Source: an uncultured Tateyamaria sp. (GTDB lineage: Bacteria; Pseudomonadota; Alphaproteobacteria; Rhodobacterales; Rhodobacteraceae). From it: a stretch of DNA of 64,000 bases. The notes below the pieces were generated by a model that saw only the letters and a list, made by a program, of their open reading frames with translations, had not been told where the DNA came from and searched no databases. The stretch is taken from the NCBI GenBank assembly GCA_905480645.1, contig CAJQRC010000004.1, positions 1 to 64,000 of the forward strand, written 5' to 3'. Shown here one piece after another: positions 18,691 through 27,782 of the stretch; positions within the stretch are counted from its first letter, which is position 1, and every line of letters starts with the position of its first letter. The position numbers and the translations under genes are program-made.

Positions 18691-19554
18691 TCAAGGCAGT
18701 GCATTCTTTCGTTTCATGATTAACCTCTCCCTATGTAACGTGTAAACACCAGTTCCAACAATAATTGCTGCACCAGTCCATGTCCAAAAGTCAGGAAGCT
18801 GATCGAATACCATCCAACCATAGAATGTCGCCCAGATTAGCAAACTGTAGTGCACTGGAGCCAGTACAACTGCTTGAGCTAATTCCAATGACTTTATTAC
18901 CATAATTTCTGCTACCCCAGCCAAAATGGTCATGCTAACCAGCAGAATAATTTCAAACCCTAATTCTGGCGTTCTCCAGACAAATGGTAATGGGAAAGTT
19001 AGAAGCGCGCTGGCAGCTAATGCAGTGTAGGCAACAGTGGTAATAGTCTTATCAGTGCCACTAAGTTTTCGGGATAGAATTTGGCGAAGAGCAAATAACA
19101 ATGCAGCAACAAGCACTAACACTGCCGCTGGATGAATTACACCCATTCCAGGCCGAATAACCACCAAAGTACCTAGGAAACCAATAAATACTGCCGCCCA
19201 ACGCCTAATGCCAACTTCTTCTTTAAGTATTAGGGCTCCCAACACCGTAACCATAAAGGGAGTTACAAATGTTATGGCTATGGCATCGGCTAACGGTACA
19301 AAAGCAATTGCCATAATAAAGAGCGTCGCGGAGCCCGCAGCCAGAACTCCTCTACCTATTTGAAGGTAAGGATGTTGGGTTTTAAGTATACTAGTCCCAC
19401 GGAGCATTAACCAAAATAGAATTCCAACAAGTAGTCCAAACTGCCGTGACCAAGTTATCTGAATCGGATGGAAACTGTCAGTTAAAAATTTGGCGTGGGT
19501 ATCTACGGCGGAAAACAAAAACAAACCACCAACCATAAATGCAATTCCACGCAC
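18691..19554 (-). CDS. DMT-superfamily (EamA) transporter
   Basis: 287 residues with ten hydrophobic helices and the two-fold EamA repeat. Typical family sequence includes HAKFLTDSFHPIQITWSRQF near the start and VPLADAIAITFVTPFMVTVLGALIL in the fourth and fifth helices. The start is a GTG at 19554; no ATG lies earlier in frame before the stop, and TGAGGA is found 13 bases upstream. It would export or exchange small metabolites; the substrate is unknown. It follows another DMT gene on the same strand after 68 bases. Confidence 0.87.
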   Translation of the reverse strand: MRGIAFMVGGLFLFSAVDTHAKFLTDSFHPIQITWSRQFGLLVGILFWLMLRGTSILKTQHPYLQIGRGVLAAGSATLFIMAIAFVPLADAIAITFVTPFMVTVLGALILKEEVGIRRWAAVFIGFLGTLVVIRPGMGVIHPAAVLVLVAALLFALRQILSRKLSGTDKTITTVAYTALAASALLTFPLPFVWRTPELGFEIILLVSMTILAGVAEIMVIKSLELAQAVVLAPVHYSLLIWATFYGWMVFDQLPDFWTWTGAAIIVGTGVYTLHRERLIMKRKNALP

Positions 19555-19622
19555 ACTCTCAGTCCCATTCCTCAGAATGCCCGCCCTTTTGGATGATTTT
19601 CTATGTGGTGCGATGACCTATC

Positions 19623-20540
19623 TCACAATTTATTTACAGATGAGATTTTTCGTCTCATTCCAGATAATGCATTTCCAATAATGGCAACGAAAAGTAGTGC
19701 TCCACCAATCAGAGTGTATGCGGAAGCATCTTCTCCTAAAAACAGCCAGACCCAGAATGGGCCAAGTAAAACTTCAGCAAGAGACAGTAATGTCAATTCA
19801 GCAGCGGGTAGTGTTCGCGAACCCAATGTATAGAAAACCAGCCCTGCTCCTACCTGAAAAACCCCCATGCTAATGGAGATGCTCACATCGCCTGCGGAAA
19901 GAACAAAGGGTAGTCCCATGAGCAAGCAAATAATTGACGCAATTACTATTGTAAAAACACCTGAAAGAAACACTGCTGGAAGCATTTCTTCAGATCTCCC
20001 CCAGCGCAGCGCAATTGTGAACAAGGCAAATCCGAACGCGGAGCCTAAAGCTGCTAGAGTTCCATCCAGAGCGCCATTTGAAGTTTGACCAGAGACCATA
20101 ATCATAATGGATCCAATTGCCACCAAAATAGCAATCCAAGTAGTATAGCGAACACGTTCACGTAGGACGATCCAACCTAGAACTGCCGCCATAAATGGAG
20201 CCGTAGCAAAGAGTAAAAGAGCGTTGGCCACTGGAATGACTTTGATAGAATAAATTCCTCCTGAGTAAGCGGCAACCAGAGCAAGCCCTGCGAACGCTGC
20301 GGGCAAACCAGAACGACGAACTTGAACAAACGGGTTTTCTCCACTACGAAAACGGATCACAAAATATAGGAACGTGCTTAGTGCTAAAGATCGGTAGAGT
20401 AAAATTTGCCATACACTGGCGTCTTCTATCAATCTGATGCTAATGCCAACAGTTGACCACAGTACACCGGCAGAAAAAACAAAGAATAACCCCTGATTAT
20501 AACTAACCTCACTTGTAGGCTGGCTAATTATACTGGACAT
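19623..20540 (-). CDS. DMT-superfamily (EamA) transporter
   Basis: 305 residues from the ATG at 20540 (AAGG about 9 bases upstream; a TTG one codon earlier is less likely). Ten hydrophobic segments in two EamA repeats, with the first repeat VLWSTVGISIRLIEDASVWQ and the second AELTLLSLAEVLLGPFWVW typical of the family. It is clearly diverged from the neighbour at 18691-19554 rather than a fresh duplicate. Substrate unknown. Probably co-transcribed with that gene. Confidence 0.9.
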   Translation of the reverse strand: MSSIISQPTSEVSYNQGLFFVFSAGVLWSTVGISIRLIEDASVWQILLYRSLALSTFLYFVIRFRSGENPFVQVRRSGLPAAFAGLALVAAYSGGIYSIKVIPVANALLLFATAPFMAAVLGWIVLRERVRYTTWIAILVAIGSIMIMVSGQTSNGALDGTLAALGSAFGFALFTIALRWGRSEEMLPAVFLSGVFTIVIASIICLLMGLPFVLSAGDVSISISMGVFQVGAGLVFYTLGSRTLPAAELTLLSLAEVLLGPFWVWLFLGEDASAYTLIGGALLFVAIIGNALSGMRRKISSVNKL

Positions 20541-20658
20541 CAAACAGCCTTAATTAATCATCTTGTTAGTCATTACCGCATTTGAGATATCAATTGCCTA
20601 CCGTTTGCGACCAATGTGTGTCGGGACTGTCATAAACAGAAGTTGGAACCAACATAAA

Positions 20659-20676
20659 GCTCAATACGCATTGAGC
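20659..20676. repeat. Perfect 7-bp dyad, possible operator
   Basis: GCTCAAT-ACGC-ATTGAGC lies 119 bases upstream of the DMT transporter start. It could be a regulator-binding dyad or a small hairpin. No T-run follows. Confidence 0.4.
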
Positions 20677-20680
20677 CTGA

Positions 20681-20706
20681 AACTAAGCTTGATACGAACT
20701 AAGCTT
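20681..20706. repeat. Direct repeat AACTAAGCTT, 16-base period
   Basis: AACTAAGCTT occurs at 20681-20690 and again at 20697-20706, just beyond the dyad at 20659. The spacing of about one and a half helical turns is compatible with a regulator site. No known operator was matched. Confidence 0.35.
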
Positions 20707-21304
20707 TAAATAGATTTACAATCTACATTTTTTCAATTTCTTTATTTTGTTGAGAATTTGTAGGGAAGAAGATTGCGTTACGCTGCACTCCCCCAGAATG
20801 GGTAGTGTTATTTATTGTATCAGGGGACCAAAAAATAATTAGAAAACACCTCGCCAGTCCGAAGCAACTAAATGAAATAGCACACATGCTGCCAAACTTC
20901 GAAACTCAACGACTATGGATCAAAACTAGGAAGACTAGACCTTGTTTGGGAAATGATAGACAGTACGTGTTGCTGAAAACTGCTTGAACCGTTTAGTGTG
21001 ATTGTTGAAACCATACAGTAAATTGCCGTTCTAAGCTCAAAGCACCAAATGTTTCAGGAGTATTAAATGTCTTCTGACCAACGCTAGGCCAAATCCTTAT
21101 TTGATGTAAAAAACCCGCCATTGCCGTTTTCACAGCCTCATAATTGAGCAGTTGTAAGCATAAACTAAATAAGATTCGCACTGCAAAGCTTAGGCTTTTT
21201 TCCCAAATTACAGAAAACTTTTACCAAAGCCAATTGCTATACTTAGCCCAAACTTTCCACATTAAGTATCCAACTAGTTGATTTATTATAATTTTTTAGT
21301 GAAG

Positions 21305-21388
21305 TGGTGGGCGACCCTGGAATCGAACCAGGCGTGCGTCTCCGCGAGGGAGTTACAGTCCCCTGCCACACCTTGCGGCCTGTCGCCC
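21305..21388 (-). tRNA. tRNA-Tyr (GTA)
   Basis: On the minus strand the acceptor arms GGGCGAC and GTCGCCC pair fully, the D-arm is GCC/GGC, the anticodon loop reads CTGTAAC giving anticodon GTA, and the T-arm CCTGG-TTCGATT-CCAGG is perfect. The variable arm is long (class II), as expected for bacterial tRNA-Tyr. The CCA end is encoded (21305-21307). Confidence 0.97.
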
Positions 21389-21399
21389 ACTACGTCATA

Positions 21400-21413
21400 G
21401 GAGCCATGGCTCC
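21400..21413. repeat. 14-bp perfect palindrome GGAGCCATGGCTCC
   Basis: It lies 12 bases upstream of the tRNA-Tyr 5' end, in the divergent gap with rlmB. It would be in the pre-tRNA leader if transcription starts near 21420, and could also act as an operator. Confidence 0.5.
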
Positions 21414-21427
21414 AAACGCACCTCCGC

Positions 21428-21456
21428 GTGGTAACTGGACGTAAATACAGGGTCAA
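21428..21456 (-). promoter_or_regulatory. Candidate promoter for tRNA-Tyr
   Basis: Minus-strand TTGACC (21451-21456) with 17 bases to TACCAC (21428-21433). The -10 match is poor, so confidence is low. Confidence 0.3.
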
Positions 21457-21495
21457 GGCCGAAATTCAGGCCTCGAAGCACTAAGGGACATCGCT

Positions 21496-22272
21496 ATGAA
21501 AAAGCCTAAGTGGGTTGTTGAAAAGGAGCAGGGCAAAAAGGTTGAGCGCGATGCAACTGTTTGGCTTTTTGGGCTGCATGCAGTCCGTGACGCGTTGATG
21601 AACTCATCCCGTATAAAGCTCCGTCTTATCATAACATTAAATGCTCAAATAAAACTAACTGAAGCTATTGATTATGCGGGCATTATCCCTGATGTTGTTG
21701 ATGCTCGTCGTTTCACGGCGCCAATTGATCCTGGATCTGTGCATCAAGGTGTTGCTCTTGAAGTTAAGCCTTTAGATTGGGGTAGTTTGAATGATGTTGC
21801 TATAGGAGAGGCTTCTCCACGTCTTATTCTATTAGACCGTGTCACAGATCCGCACAATGTGGGTGCTATCCTGCGTTCTGCTGAAGTTCTTGGCGCCTCC
21901 GCAGTTATCGGTATGCGCCATCACGCGGCCCCGGAAACAGGTGCCCTGGCCAAGGCAGCTTCTGGGGCGCTTGAACGTCAACCTTACGTACGAGTCCGTA
22001 ATTTAGCTGATGCAATCATAGAATTACAGGGCATGGGATACCTAGTTTTAGGTCTTGATGGCGAAGCTGATCAAACCATAGAAGATGTCTTACAGAACCG
22101 TAAAGATCGAGCAGTCGCTTTAGTGCTGGGCGCTGAAGGCCCTGGTTTACGCCAAAAAACAAAGGAGACTTGTGACACTCTGGTAAAAATCGATGCCGTG
22201 GGTAAATTTGGTTCACTCAATGTGTCGAATGCTTCAGCACTTGCTCTTTATGCTAGCAGAGCCCGCGCGTAG
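21496..22272 (+). CDS. rlmB: TrmH-family rRNA methyltransferase (RlmB-like)
   Basis: 258 residues. RlmB methylates the 2'-O of G2251 in 23S rRNA. The N-terminal substrate-binding domain (WLFGLHAVRDAL) is followed by the SPOUT catalytic knot: LLDRVTDPHNVGAILRSAEVLG (motif 1), LVLGAEGPGLR (motif 2) and GKFGSLNVSNASALALY (motif 3). The residues NVGAILRSA, GAEGPGL and LNVSNA are the family hallmarks. It is transcribed divergently from tRNA-Tyr. RlmB rather than TrmH is favoured by the N-terminal domain. Confidence 0.93.
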   Translation: MKKPKWVVEKEQGKKVERDATVWLFGLHAVRDALMNSSRIKLRLIITLNAQIKLTEAIDYAGIIPDVVDARRFTAPIDPGSVHQGVALEVKPLDWGSLNDVAIGEASPRLILLDRVTDPHNVGAILRSAEVLGASAVIGMRHHAAPETGALAKAASGALERQPYVRVRNLADAIIELQGMGYLVLGLDGEADQTIEDVLQNRKDRAVALVLGAEGPGLRQKTKETCDTLVKIDAVGKFGSLNVSNASALALYASRARA

Positions 22273-22501
22273 AAATTATCATCAGATAATCAAATCTTCA
22301 TGATACCTTATAATTAATATGATTAAATTGGATTTTTCGTTTAAAATAGAGACGGAGAATATCATCTTTACTACAAAATTTGAGTTATTACACCGAACAT
22401 CCACCATCAACCATACCAACTTTTAAGAATGGTCCTGAGTTACATTGCGAACCTGACTTAGAGGTGCGAATAGAAAAATAAATTGTAGAAAGTATCACCC
22501 A

Positions 22502-23218
22502 ATGATATTGTACCCCGCTATTGACCTTAAGGACGGCCAAGCTGTCCGTCTGTTACATGGAGACATGGATCAAGTTACCGTATTCAATGATGATCCAGAG
22601 GCGCAAGCCCTTGCATTTGTAGAAGCAGGCTGCGAATGGCTCCATCTAGTCGATTTAAATGGCGCATTCGCTGGTAAGCCAATAAACGCTACCCCAGTTG
22701 AAGCTATCTTGAAGGCTTGTAACGTTCCAGCACAACTTGGTGGTGGTATTCGTGATATGGCAACAATTGAGTCTTGGTTAGCTAAAGGCCTCGCTCGCGT
22801 GATTTTGGGCACAGTGGCTGTAGAAAATCCTAGTTTAGTACGCGAGGCGGCTCGTGCCTTTCCCGGGAAAGTGGCTGTTGGAATTGATGCGCGTGGGGGA
22901 AAAGTTGCGACCAAAGGTTGGGCAACAGACACAAACGTAGATGCTGTCTACCTAGCACGCTCTTTTGAAGATGTGGGCGTAGCGGCAATTGTCTACACAG
23001 ACATCAACCGGGATGGCGCTATGGCGGGCCCAAACATTTTAGAAACTGAACGACTTTCGAATGCAGTTTCGATACCTGTAATCGCATCAGGGGGTGTCTC
23101 TTCTTTGATTGATCTTCAAGCCATTAAAGATGTCGGAACGATTTCTGGCGCAATCTCCGGTCGCGCTATTTATGATGGAGCAATCGATTTAGAAAAGGCT
23201 ATAAAATTGCTCGCTTAA
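22502..23218 (+). CDS. hisA: Phosphoribosylformimino-5-aminoimidazole carboxamide ribotide isomerase
   Basis: 238 residues, a TIM barrel that isomerises ProFAR to PRFAR, the fourth step of histidine synthesis. Landmarks are [16 protein letters not shown] with the first catalytic Asp, the QLGGGIRD phosphate-binding loop, [23 protein letters not shown] with the second catalytic Asp, and [10 protein letters not shown]. It is the first gene of hisA-hisF-hisE, with 92 bases before hisF. hisF carries the same fold, so the two are kept apart by the IDLKDG versus LDVADG start. Confidence 0.97.
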   Translation: MILYPAIDLKDGQAVRLLHGDMDQVTVFNDDPEAQALAFVEAGCEWLHLVDLNGAFAGKPINATPVEAILKACNVPAQLGGGIRDMATIESWLAKGLARVILGTVAVENPSLVREAARAFPGKVAVGIDARGGKVATKGWATDTNVDAVYLARSFEDVGVAAIVYTDINRDGAMAGPNILETERLSNAVSIPVIASGGVSSLIDLQAIKDVGTISGAISGRAIYDGAIDLEKAIKLLA

Positions 23219-23310
23219 GACTTATCTCAAATCATAAAATTTTTATAATATCAGCATGCCCAGTCAGTAGAACCCTTTCTAATCATACCAAAGCAAACTA
23301 TTAAACTACT

Positions 23311-24072
23311 ATGTTGAAAACCCGCATCATCCCTTGCCTCGATGTCGCTGATGGACGTGTAGTGAAAGGTGTTAACTTTGTTGACTTGGTAGATGCCGGT
23401 AATCCTGTTGCCGCCGCAAGTGCTTATGACGCAGCGGGCGCAGATGAGCTTTGTTTTTTAGATATTCATGCCACGCATGAAAACCGGGGGACAATGTTTG
23501 ACCTTGTGCGGCGTACCGCAGAGCAGTGCTTCATACCACTTACTGTAGGTGGAGGTGTGCGAACTGTTGCAGATGTACGCGCACTTTTGCTGGCTGGCGC
23601 AGACAAAGTTTCCTTTAATTCTGCGGCTATTACAGACCCTGATGTACTAGCCCGCGCCGCAGATCGCTTTGGCAGTCAATGCATTGTTTGTGCCCTTGAT
23701 GCAAAAACTGTTGAGCCAGGTCGCTGGGAAATTTTTACGCATGGCGGTCGTAAACCAACAGGTATCGACGCCGTCGAATTTGCTCAAACTGCAGCTATTA
23801 AAGGGGCTGGAGAAATTTTACTTACATCAATGGATCGAGATGGCACCCGAACTGGCTTCAATATTCCACTAACGCGAGCCATATCGGATTCAGTACGCAT
23901 TCCAGTTATCGCATCTGGTGGCGTTGGAACGCTGGACCATTTGGTTGAGGGTGTAACCCAAGGACACGCCTCTGCAGTACTCGCCGCCTCGATATTTCAT
24001 TTTGGACATTATACTATCCCAGAGGCTAAAACCCACATGGCTGCTGCCGGTATTCCAATGAGGCTTACATGA
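23311..24072 (+). CDS. hisF: Imidazole glycerol phosphate synthase, cyclase subunit
   Basis: 253 residues, a TIM barrel that takes ammonia from HisH to cyclise PRFAR into imidazole glycerol phosphate and AICAR. Signature segments are [19 protein letters not shown] with the catalytic Asp, [32 protein letters not shown] and [10 protein letters not shown]. Its partner hisH is not beside it but lies on the opposite strand 492 bases beyond. hisF ends in an ATGA overlap with hisE. Confidence 0.97.
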   Translation: MLKTRIIPCLDVADGRVVKGVNFVDLVDAGNPVAAASAYDAAGADELCFLDIHATHENRGTMFDLVRRTAEQCFIPLTVGGGVRTVADVRALLLAGADKVSFNSAAITDPDVLARAADRFGSQCIVCALDAKTVEPGRWEIFTHGGRKPTGIDAVEFAQTAAIKGAGEILLTSMDRDGTRTGFNIPLTRAISDSVRIPVIASGGVGTLDHLVEGVTQGHASAVLAASIFHFGHYTIPEAKTHMAAAGIPMRLT

Positions 24073-24377
24073 TTTTAAATGATCTCTTCGCAACAATTAA
24101 AGCCCGCAAAACTGCAAATATTAATGAATCTTGGACGATGAAACTACTTTCAGAAGGGCCTGAAAAATGCGCCGAGAAGTTTGGTGAAGAGGCCATAGAG
24201 GCAATCATCGAAGCAGTTAAGGGAGATAAGAAAGCTCTGACCTTAGAAGCGGCAGATGTCTTGTACCACCTGCTAGTGATGCTAGCTGCGGCTGATGTTG
24301 AACTTAATGATGTTATGTTGGAACTAGAGCGGCGTCAGACAACTTCGGGTATAGCAGAAAAAGCGGCCCGTACATGA
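24069..24377 (+). CDS. hisE: Phosphoribosyl-ATP pyrophosphohydrolase
   Basis: 102 residues, all-alpha MazG-like fold that hydrolyses PR-ATP to PR-AMP in the second step of histidine synthesis. [30 protein letters not shown] carries the metal-binding acidic residues and [13 protein letters not shown] the second acidic helix. The gene is stand-alone, not fused to hisI. It overlaps hisF by 4 bases (ATGA), so translation is coupled. Confidence 0.95.
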   Translation: MILNDLFATIKARKTANINESWTMKLLSEGPEKCAEKFGEEAIEAIIEAVKGDKKALTLEAADVLYHLLVMLAAADVELNDVMLELERRQTTSGIAEKAART

Positions 24378-24563
24378 CTTTGTTAATGTCTAATTCGCGC
24401 ATTTCAGCAAAATCGAACCTTAAGACTGCCAATACACTCGCCTTTGCAAAGTAAAAGGTAACCATCAGAAGTCACAAGATATAAAAGTATGTAATTACTA
24501 ATTACTTCAACCAATTTTTTGCAAATTTTTTCATGAGCAAATTTAAAAAAGTTTGAAAATACG

Positions 24564-25205
24564 CTAAGGCGCCCAAGTCAGAAAATTACGGATCATTCTC
24601 AAACCAACATGTTGACTTTTTTCTGGATGAAACTGCATACCCAATACTGTGTCCGTTCCGACAACAGCAGTAACATCACCACCATAGTTTACATGAGCAA
24701 GTCGCATGCTTGGGTTAGCGACTTTAAAATGATATGAATGCACAAAATAGACATGATCACCACTATTTATACCGTCAAAAACTGGATGGGATGTATCGAG
24801 TTTCAAATTATTCCAACCCATATGTGGCACTTTTAAGGCAGCATCACTTGGATTTATTGGGATCACCTCTCCGTCCACCCAACCGATACCGGCGGTATTT
24901 CGATATTCACGGCCACAGCGCGCCAACAATTGCATGCCAACACAGATACCTAGGAATGGGCGGCCACCAACTTCAACAGCCTCCATCAAGGCCTCGAACA
25001 AACCACTTTGGCTCCTCAGAGCCTCTGCACAAGCTGGAAAAGCACCGTCTCCTGGTAACACAATTCTGTCTGCACGCGCCACAACATCGGCATCTGAAGT
25101 GACAACCACTTTACCAGCATCAGCCTCACATGCCATCCGCTCAAAAGCTTTGTACGCCGAATGTAGATTACCGCTTTCGTAGTCAATTAAAACAGTAAGG
25201 CTCAC
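24564..25205 (-). CDS. hisH: Imidazole glycerol phosphate synthase, glutamine amidotransferase subunit
   Basis: 213 residues, class I glutaminase that makes ammonia for HisF. The nucleophile is Cys88 in GICVGMQLL, and the His-Glu pair is in MQFHPEKSQ near the C-terminus. It starts with GTG at 25205, overlapping the hisB stop by 4 bases (GTGA), so hisB and hisH are coupled. The gene faces hisAFE tail to tail. In most relatives hisB, hisH, hisA, hisF and hisE run in one direction, so a local inversion is likely. Confidence 0.96.
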   Translation of the reverse strand: MSLTVLIDYESGNLHSAYKAFERMACEADAGKVVVTSDADVVARADRIVLPGDGAFPACAEALRSQSGLFEALMEAVEVGGRPFLGICVGMQLLARCGREYRNTAGIGWVDGEVIPINPSDAALKVPHMGWNNLKLDTSHPVFDGINSGDHVYFVHSYHFKVANPSMRLAHVNYGGDVTAVVGTDTVLGMQFHPEKSQHVGLRMIRNFLTWAP

Positions 25206-25789
25206 AAGACGCCTTTAGTTGATGGAACAGCGTTCAAACTACGCGCATCCAACTCAAGTGCAATACGTAGAGCGCGTGCAACAGATTTAAAAGTAGCTTC
25301 AACAATATGGTGGCTATTAATTCCGTGTAGCATATCAACATGCAGTGTAATTCCGCCATGGCTGGCAAACGCTTGGAAAAACTCGCGCACAAGCTCTGTA
25401 TCAAAGGTGCCTATTTTCGAAGTTGGTAAATCAACATTCCAAGTCAAAAAAGAGCGACCCGATAGATCAAGAGAAACACGCACTAGCGCGTCATCCATTG
25501 GTAACAGACAAGATCCGTAACGATTAATACCAAGCTTATCACCAACGGCTTGGTTTAAGGCCTGTCCAATGGCAATGCCAACATCTTCCACCGTATGGTG
25601 GTCATCTATCTGCAAATCACCTACACACCTAATTTTAACATCAATCAGCGAATGACGCGCAAATTGGTCCAACATATGATCGAAAAAACCTACCCCAGTT
25701 TCATTGTCATATAGCCCTGTGCCGTCCAGATCTAAGTCTATTTTTATATCAGTTTCATGAGTGGTACGACTATAAGTGGTGCTGCGCAT
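25202..25789 (-). CDS. hisB: Imidazoleglycerol-phosphate dehydratase
   Basis: 195 residues from the ATG at 25789, chosen because GGAGGTT lies 5 bases upstream; the frame is open to 25840 without family sequence. IGPD dehydrates imidazole glycerol phosphate in the sixth step of histidine synthesis. Manganese-binding motifs are present: [31 protein letters not shown], and the C-terminal [20 protein letters not shown]. It lacks the N-terminal phosphatase domain of the bifunctional enterobacterial HisB. Confidence 0.96.
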   Translation of the reverse strand: MRSTTYSRTTHETDIKIDLDLDGTGLYDNETGVGFFDHMLDQFARHSLIDVKIRCVGDLQIDDHHTVEDVGIAIGQALNQAVGDKLGINRYGSCLLPMDDALVRVSLDLSGRSFLTWNVDLPTSKIGTFDTELVREFFQAFASHGGITLHVDMLHGINSHHIVEATFKSVARALRIALELDARSLNAVPSTKGVL

Positions 25790-25932
25790 TGGCAACCTCC
25801 AAGGTAATTTCATCCATTTAACACAGCTATAATGGGCCAATACTATTCCGCCAACCCCTATAACCCACTGCTTGCGCTTATGGGGCGCTCCATGTCACTT
25901 AGACGCCATGGCCCATACAGGAGGCAAATTAG

Positions 25933-26172
25933 ATGTCCACATGTGTTTTTATCCAAATTAGGTGCAGACCCGGGAAAACATATAAAGTTGCTGAGGCAAT
26001 TGCGCTGCGCGAAATTCATTCAGAGCTGTATTCTACCTCAGGTGATTTCGATCTTTTAATGAAAGTCTACATTCCAAACAAAGAAGACGTAGGCAAATAC
26101 ATCAATGACCGCCTTTTGGATATAATAGATATAGAACGCTCGATGACCACTATGACCTACAAGGTATTTTAG
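25933..26172 (+). CDS. Stand-alone Lrp/AsnC ligand-binding (RAM) domain protein
   Basis: 79 residues, equal to the C-terminal alpha-beta effector domain of Lrp/AsnC regulators without the helix-turn-helix half. Visible: CVFIQIRCRPGKTYKVAEAI, the turn STSGDFDLLMKVYIP and the closing IERSMTTMTYKVF. AGGAGG lies about 8 bases before the ATG, so it is translated on its own and is not a broken regulator. Such orphan RAM proteins probably bind amino acids or modulate other Lrp-family regulators. Position between hisB and metY suggests a link to amino-acid metabolism, but that is inference. Confidence 0.85.
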   Translation: MSTCVFIQIRCRPGKTYKVAEAIALREIHSELYSTSGDFDLLMKVYIPNKEDVGKYINDRLLDIIDIERSMTTMTYKVF

Positions 26173-26466
26173 GTTTTAAAACCCAAACCATTTCTTGATC
26201 GTGTGTTTTTAATGTTGTTAGTCCAAAGGCTCATTAGATAAAAATTTAAATGTGGCGTTGTTTCAAGTTAAGCAATTTTGTTGAGAATTCAGACGGAACG
26301 AACCAATTAAATGTCTAATTAAGCAAATCTTGAGAAATTATCATAATTAAATTTACGGATTGTAGGGAAGATTAAAATCTCTTCATAATTTGCGCCCTTG
26401 CCGACAGAGGTTACTTTGCATATCCATAATCAACCAAACTGCAATCCATTCTTAAGGAAACATAAA

Positions 26467-27759
26467 ATGACAGACGGCGCTACATATGGCTTCGATACTC
26501 TTCAAGTTCATGCAGGAGCTCGTCCAGATCCAGCTACTGGATCTCGTCAAACACCAATTTACCAGTCTACAGCCTATGTGTTCCGAGATGCTGAACATGC
26601 CGCCGCATTATTTAATCTACAAGAAGTAGGTTACATCTACTCTCGCCTAACCAATCCAACGGTGGCAGTTCTGCAAGAGAGAATAGCTACTTTGGAGGGT
26701 GGAGTCGGCGGAGTTTGTTGTTCGTCAGGCCACGCTGCGCAAATAATGGCCTTGTTTCCACTTATGGCACCGGGTCTAAATGTCGTAGTATCTACACGTT
26801 TATACGGTGGTTCAGTCACCCAATTCAGTCAAACTATCAAACGTTTTGGCTGGGCGGCAACATTCATAGACTTTGATGATCTAGATGCCGTCAAAGCTGC
26901 AGTTAATGACAATACTCGGGCTATATTTTGTGAGTCGATTGCCAATCCAGGAGGCTATATTACCGACCTTGATGCTATTTCCAAAATCGCAGATGCTGCT
27001 GAAATTCCATTGATAGTCGATAACACAACAGCAACGCCCTATCTGTGCCGCCCGATTGAGCATGGCGCCACTTTAGTTGTGCACTCAACCACTAAATACC
27101 TGACAGGTAACGGAACAGTCACAGGTGGATGCGTTGTAGACTCAGGGAAGTTTGACTGGTCAGGGAATAACAAATTTCCATCCTTATCGGCCCCAGAACC
27201 AGCATATCACGGCATGAAATTTCATGAAACATTTGGCCCACTCGCCTTCACTTTTCACGGCATAGCGATAGGCTTGCGCGATCTAGGTATGACAATGAAT
27301 CCACAGGCAGCTCATTATACATTGATGGGCACTGAAACACTTTCTCTGCGGATGGAAAGACACGTGGAGAATGCCGTTAAAATTGCTCAATGGCTTGAAG
27401 CTGATGATCGTGTAGACTACGTGACCTATGCAGGCCTACAAAGTTCTCCGTATTATGACAGAGTCGCTAAAATTTGTCCGCGTGGCGCTGGTGGGTTATT
27501 CACTTTCGCAGTAAAGGGTGGTTATGATTCCTGCGTTAAATTGGTAAATGCGCTTGAGATATTTAGCCACGTTGCCAACCTAGGTGATGCTCGATCGTTG
27601 ATTATCCACTCGGCATCAACGACCCATCGCCAATTGACAGCAGAGCAACAACGCGCCGCGGGGGCGGCCCCTGAAGTTGTCCGCCTATCGATTGGGATAG
27701 AAGATGCGACAGACCTTATTAGGGATCTTGATCAAGCTCTATCAAAGGCAACTAGTTAA
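26467..27759 (+). CDS. metY: O-acetylhomoserine aminocarboxypropyltransferase (sulfhydrylase)
   Basis: 430 residues from the ATG at 26467, which has AAGGAAA about 6 bases upstream. The enzyme makes homocysteine from O-acetylhomoserine and sulfide (MetY), a PLP-dependent Cys/Met-metabolism family member. The PLP lysine is Lys210 in HSTTKYL, with the family blocks QTPIYQSTAYVF, IYSRLTNPTV, NPGGYITDLDA and NLGDARSLIIHSASTTH. MetY is distinguished from MetB-like enzymes by its long insertion before the C-terminal domain. No SAM-II riboswitch was found in the 294 bases upstream. Confidence 0.93.
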   Translation: MTDGATYGFDTLQVHAGARPDPATGSRQTPIYQSTAYVFRDAEHAAALFNLQEVGYIYSRLTNPTVAVLQERIATLEGGVGGVCCSSGHAAQIMALFPLMAPGLNVVVSTRLYGGSVTQFSQTIKRFGWAATFIDFDDLDAVKAAVNDNTRAIFCESIANPGGYITDLDAISKIADAAEIPLIVDNTTATPYLCRPIEHGATLVVHSTTKYLTGNGTVTGGCVVDSGKFDWSGNNKFPSLSAPEPAYHGMKFHETFGPLAFTFHGIAIGLRDLGMTMNPQAAHYTLMGTETLSLRMERHVENAVKIAQWLEADDRVDYVTYAGLQSSPYYDRVAKICPRGAGGLFTFAVKGGYDSCVKLVNALEIFSHVANLGDARSLIIHSASTTHRQLTAEQQRAAGAAPEVVRLSIGIEDATDLIRDLDQALSKATS

Positions 27760-27782
27760 AGCAGCTTAAAATTTTATCCTTT

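Larger units (their letters stand above)
20541..21304. other. 764-base gene-poor region between DMT gene and tRNA-Tyr
   Basis: I find no gene I can support here. Two short ORFs (20805-20987 plus, 20993-21181 minus) lack ribosome binding sites and family motifs. The left part, nearest the DMT gene, contains a perfect dyad and a direct repeat, listed separately, which could be operators. Confidence 0.45.

Noticed and set aside
20805-21181. Two short ORFs in the gap between the DMT gene and tRNA-Tyr
   Set aside because: No ribosome binding site, no recognisable domain. Could be remnants but nothing to support this.
26173-26466. Possible SAM-II riboswitch before metY
   Set aside because: I looked for the conserved GATTTAA and GCTAAA parts of the SAM-II fold and did not find them.
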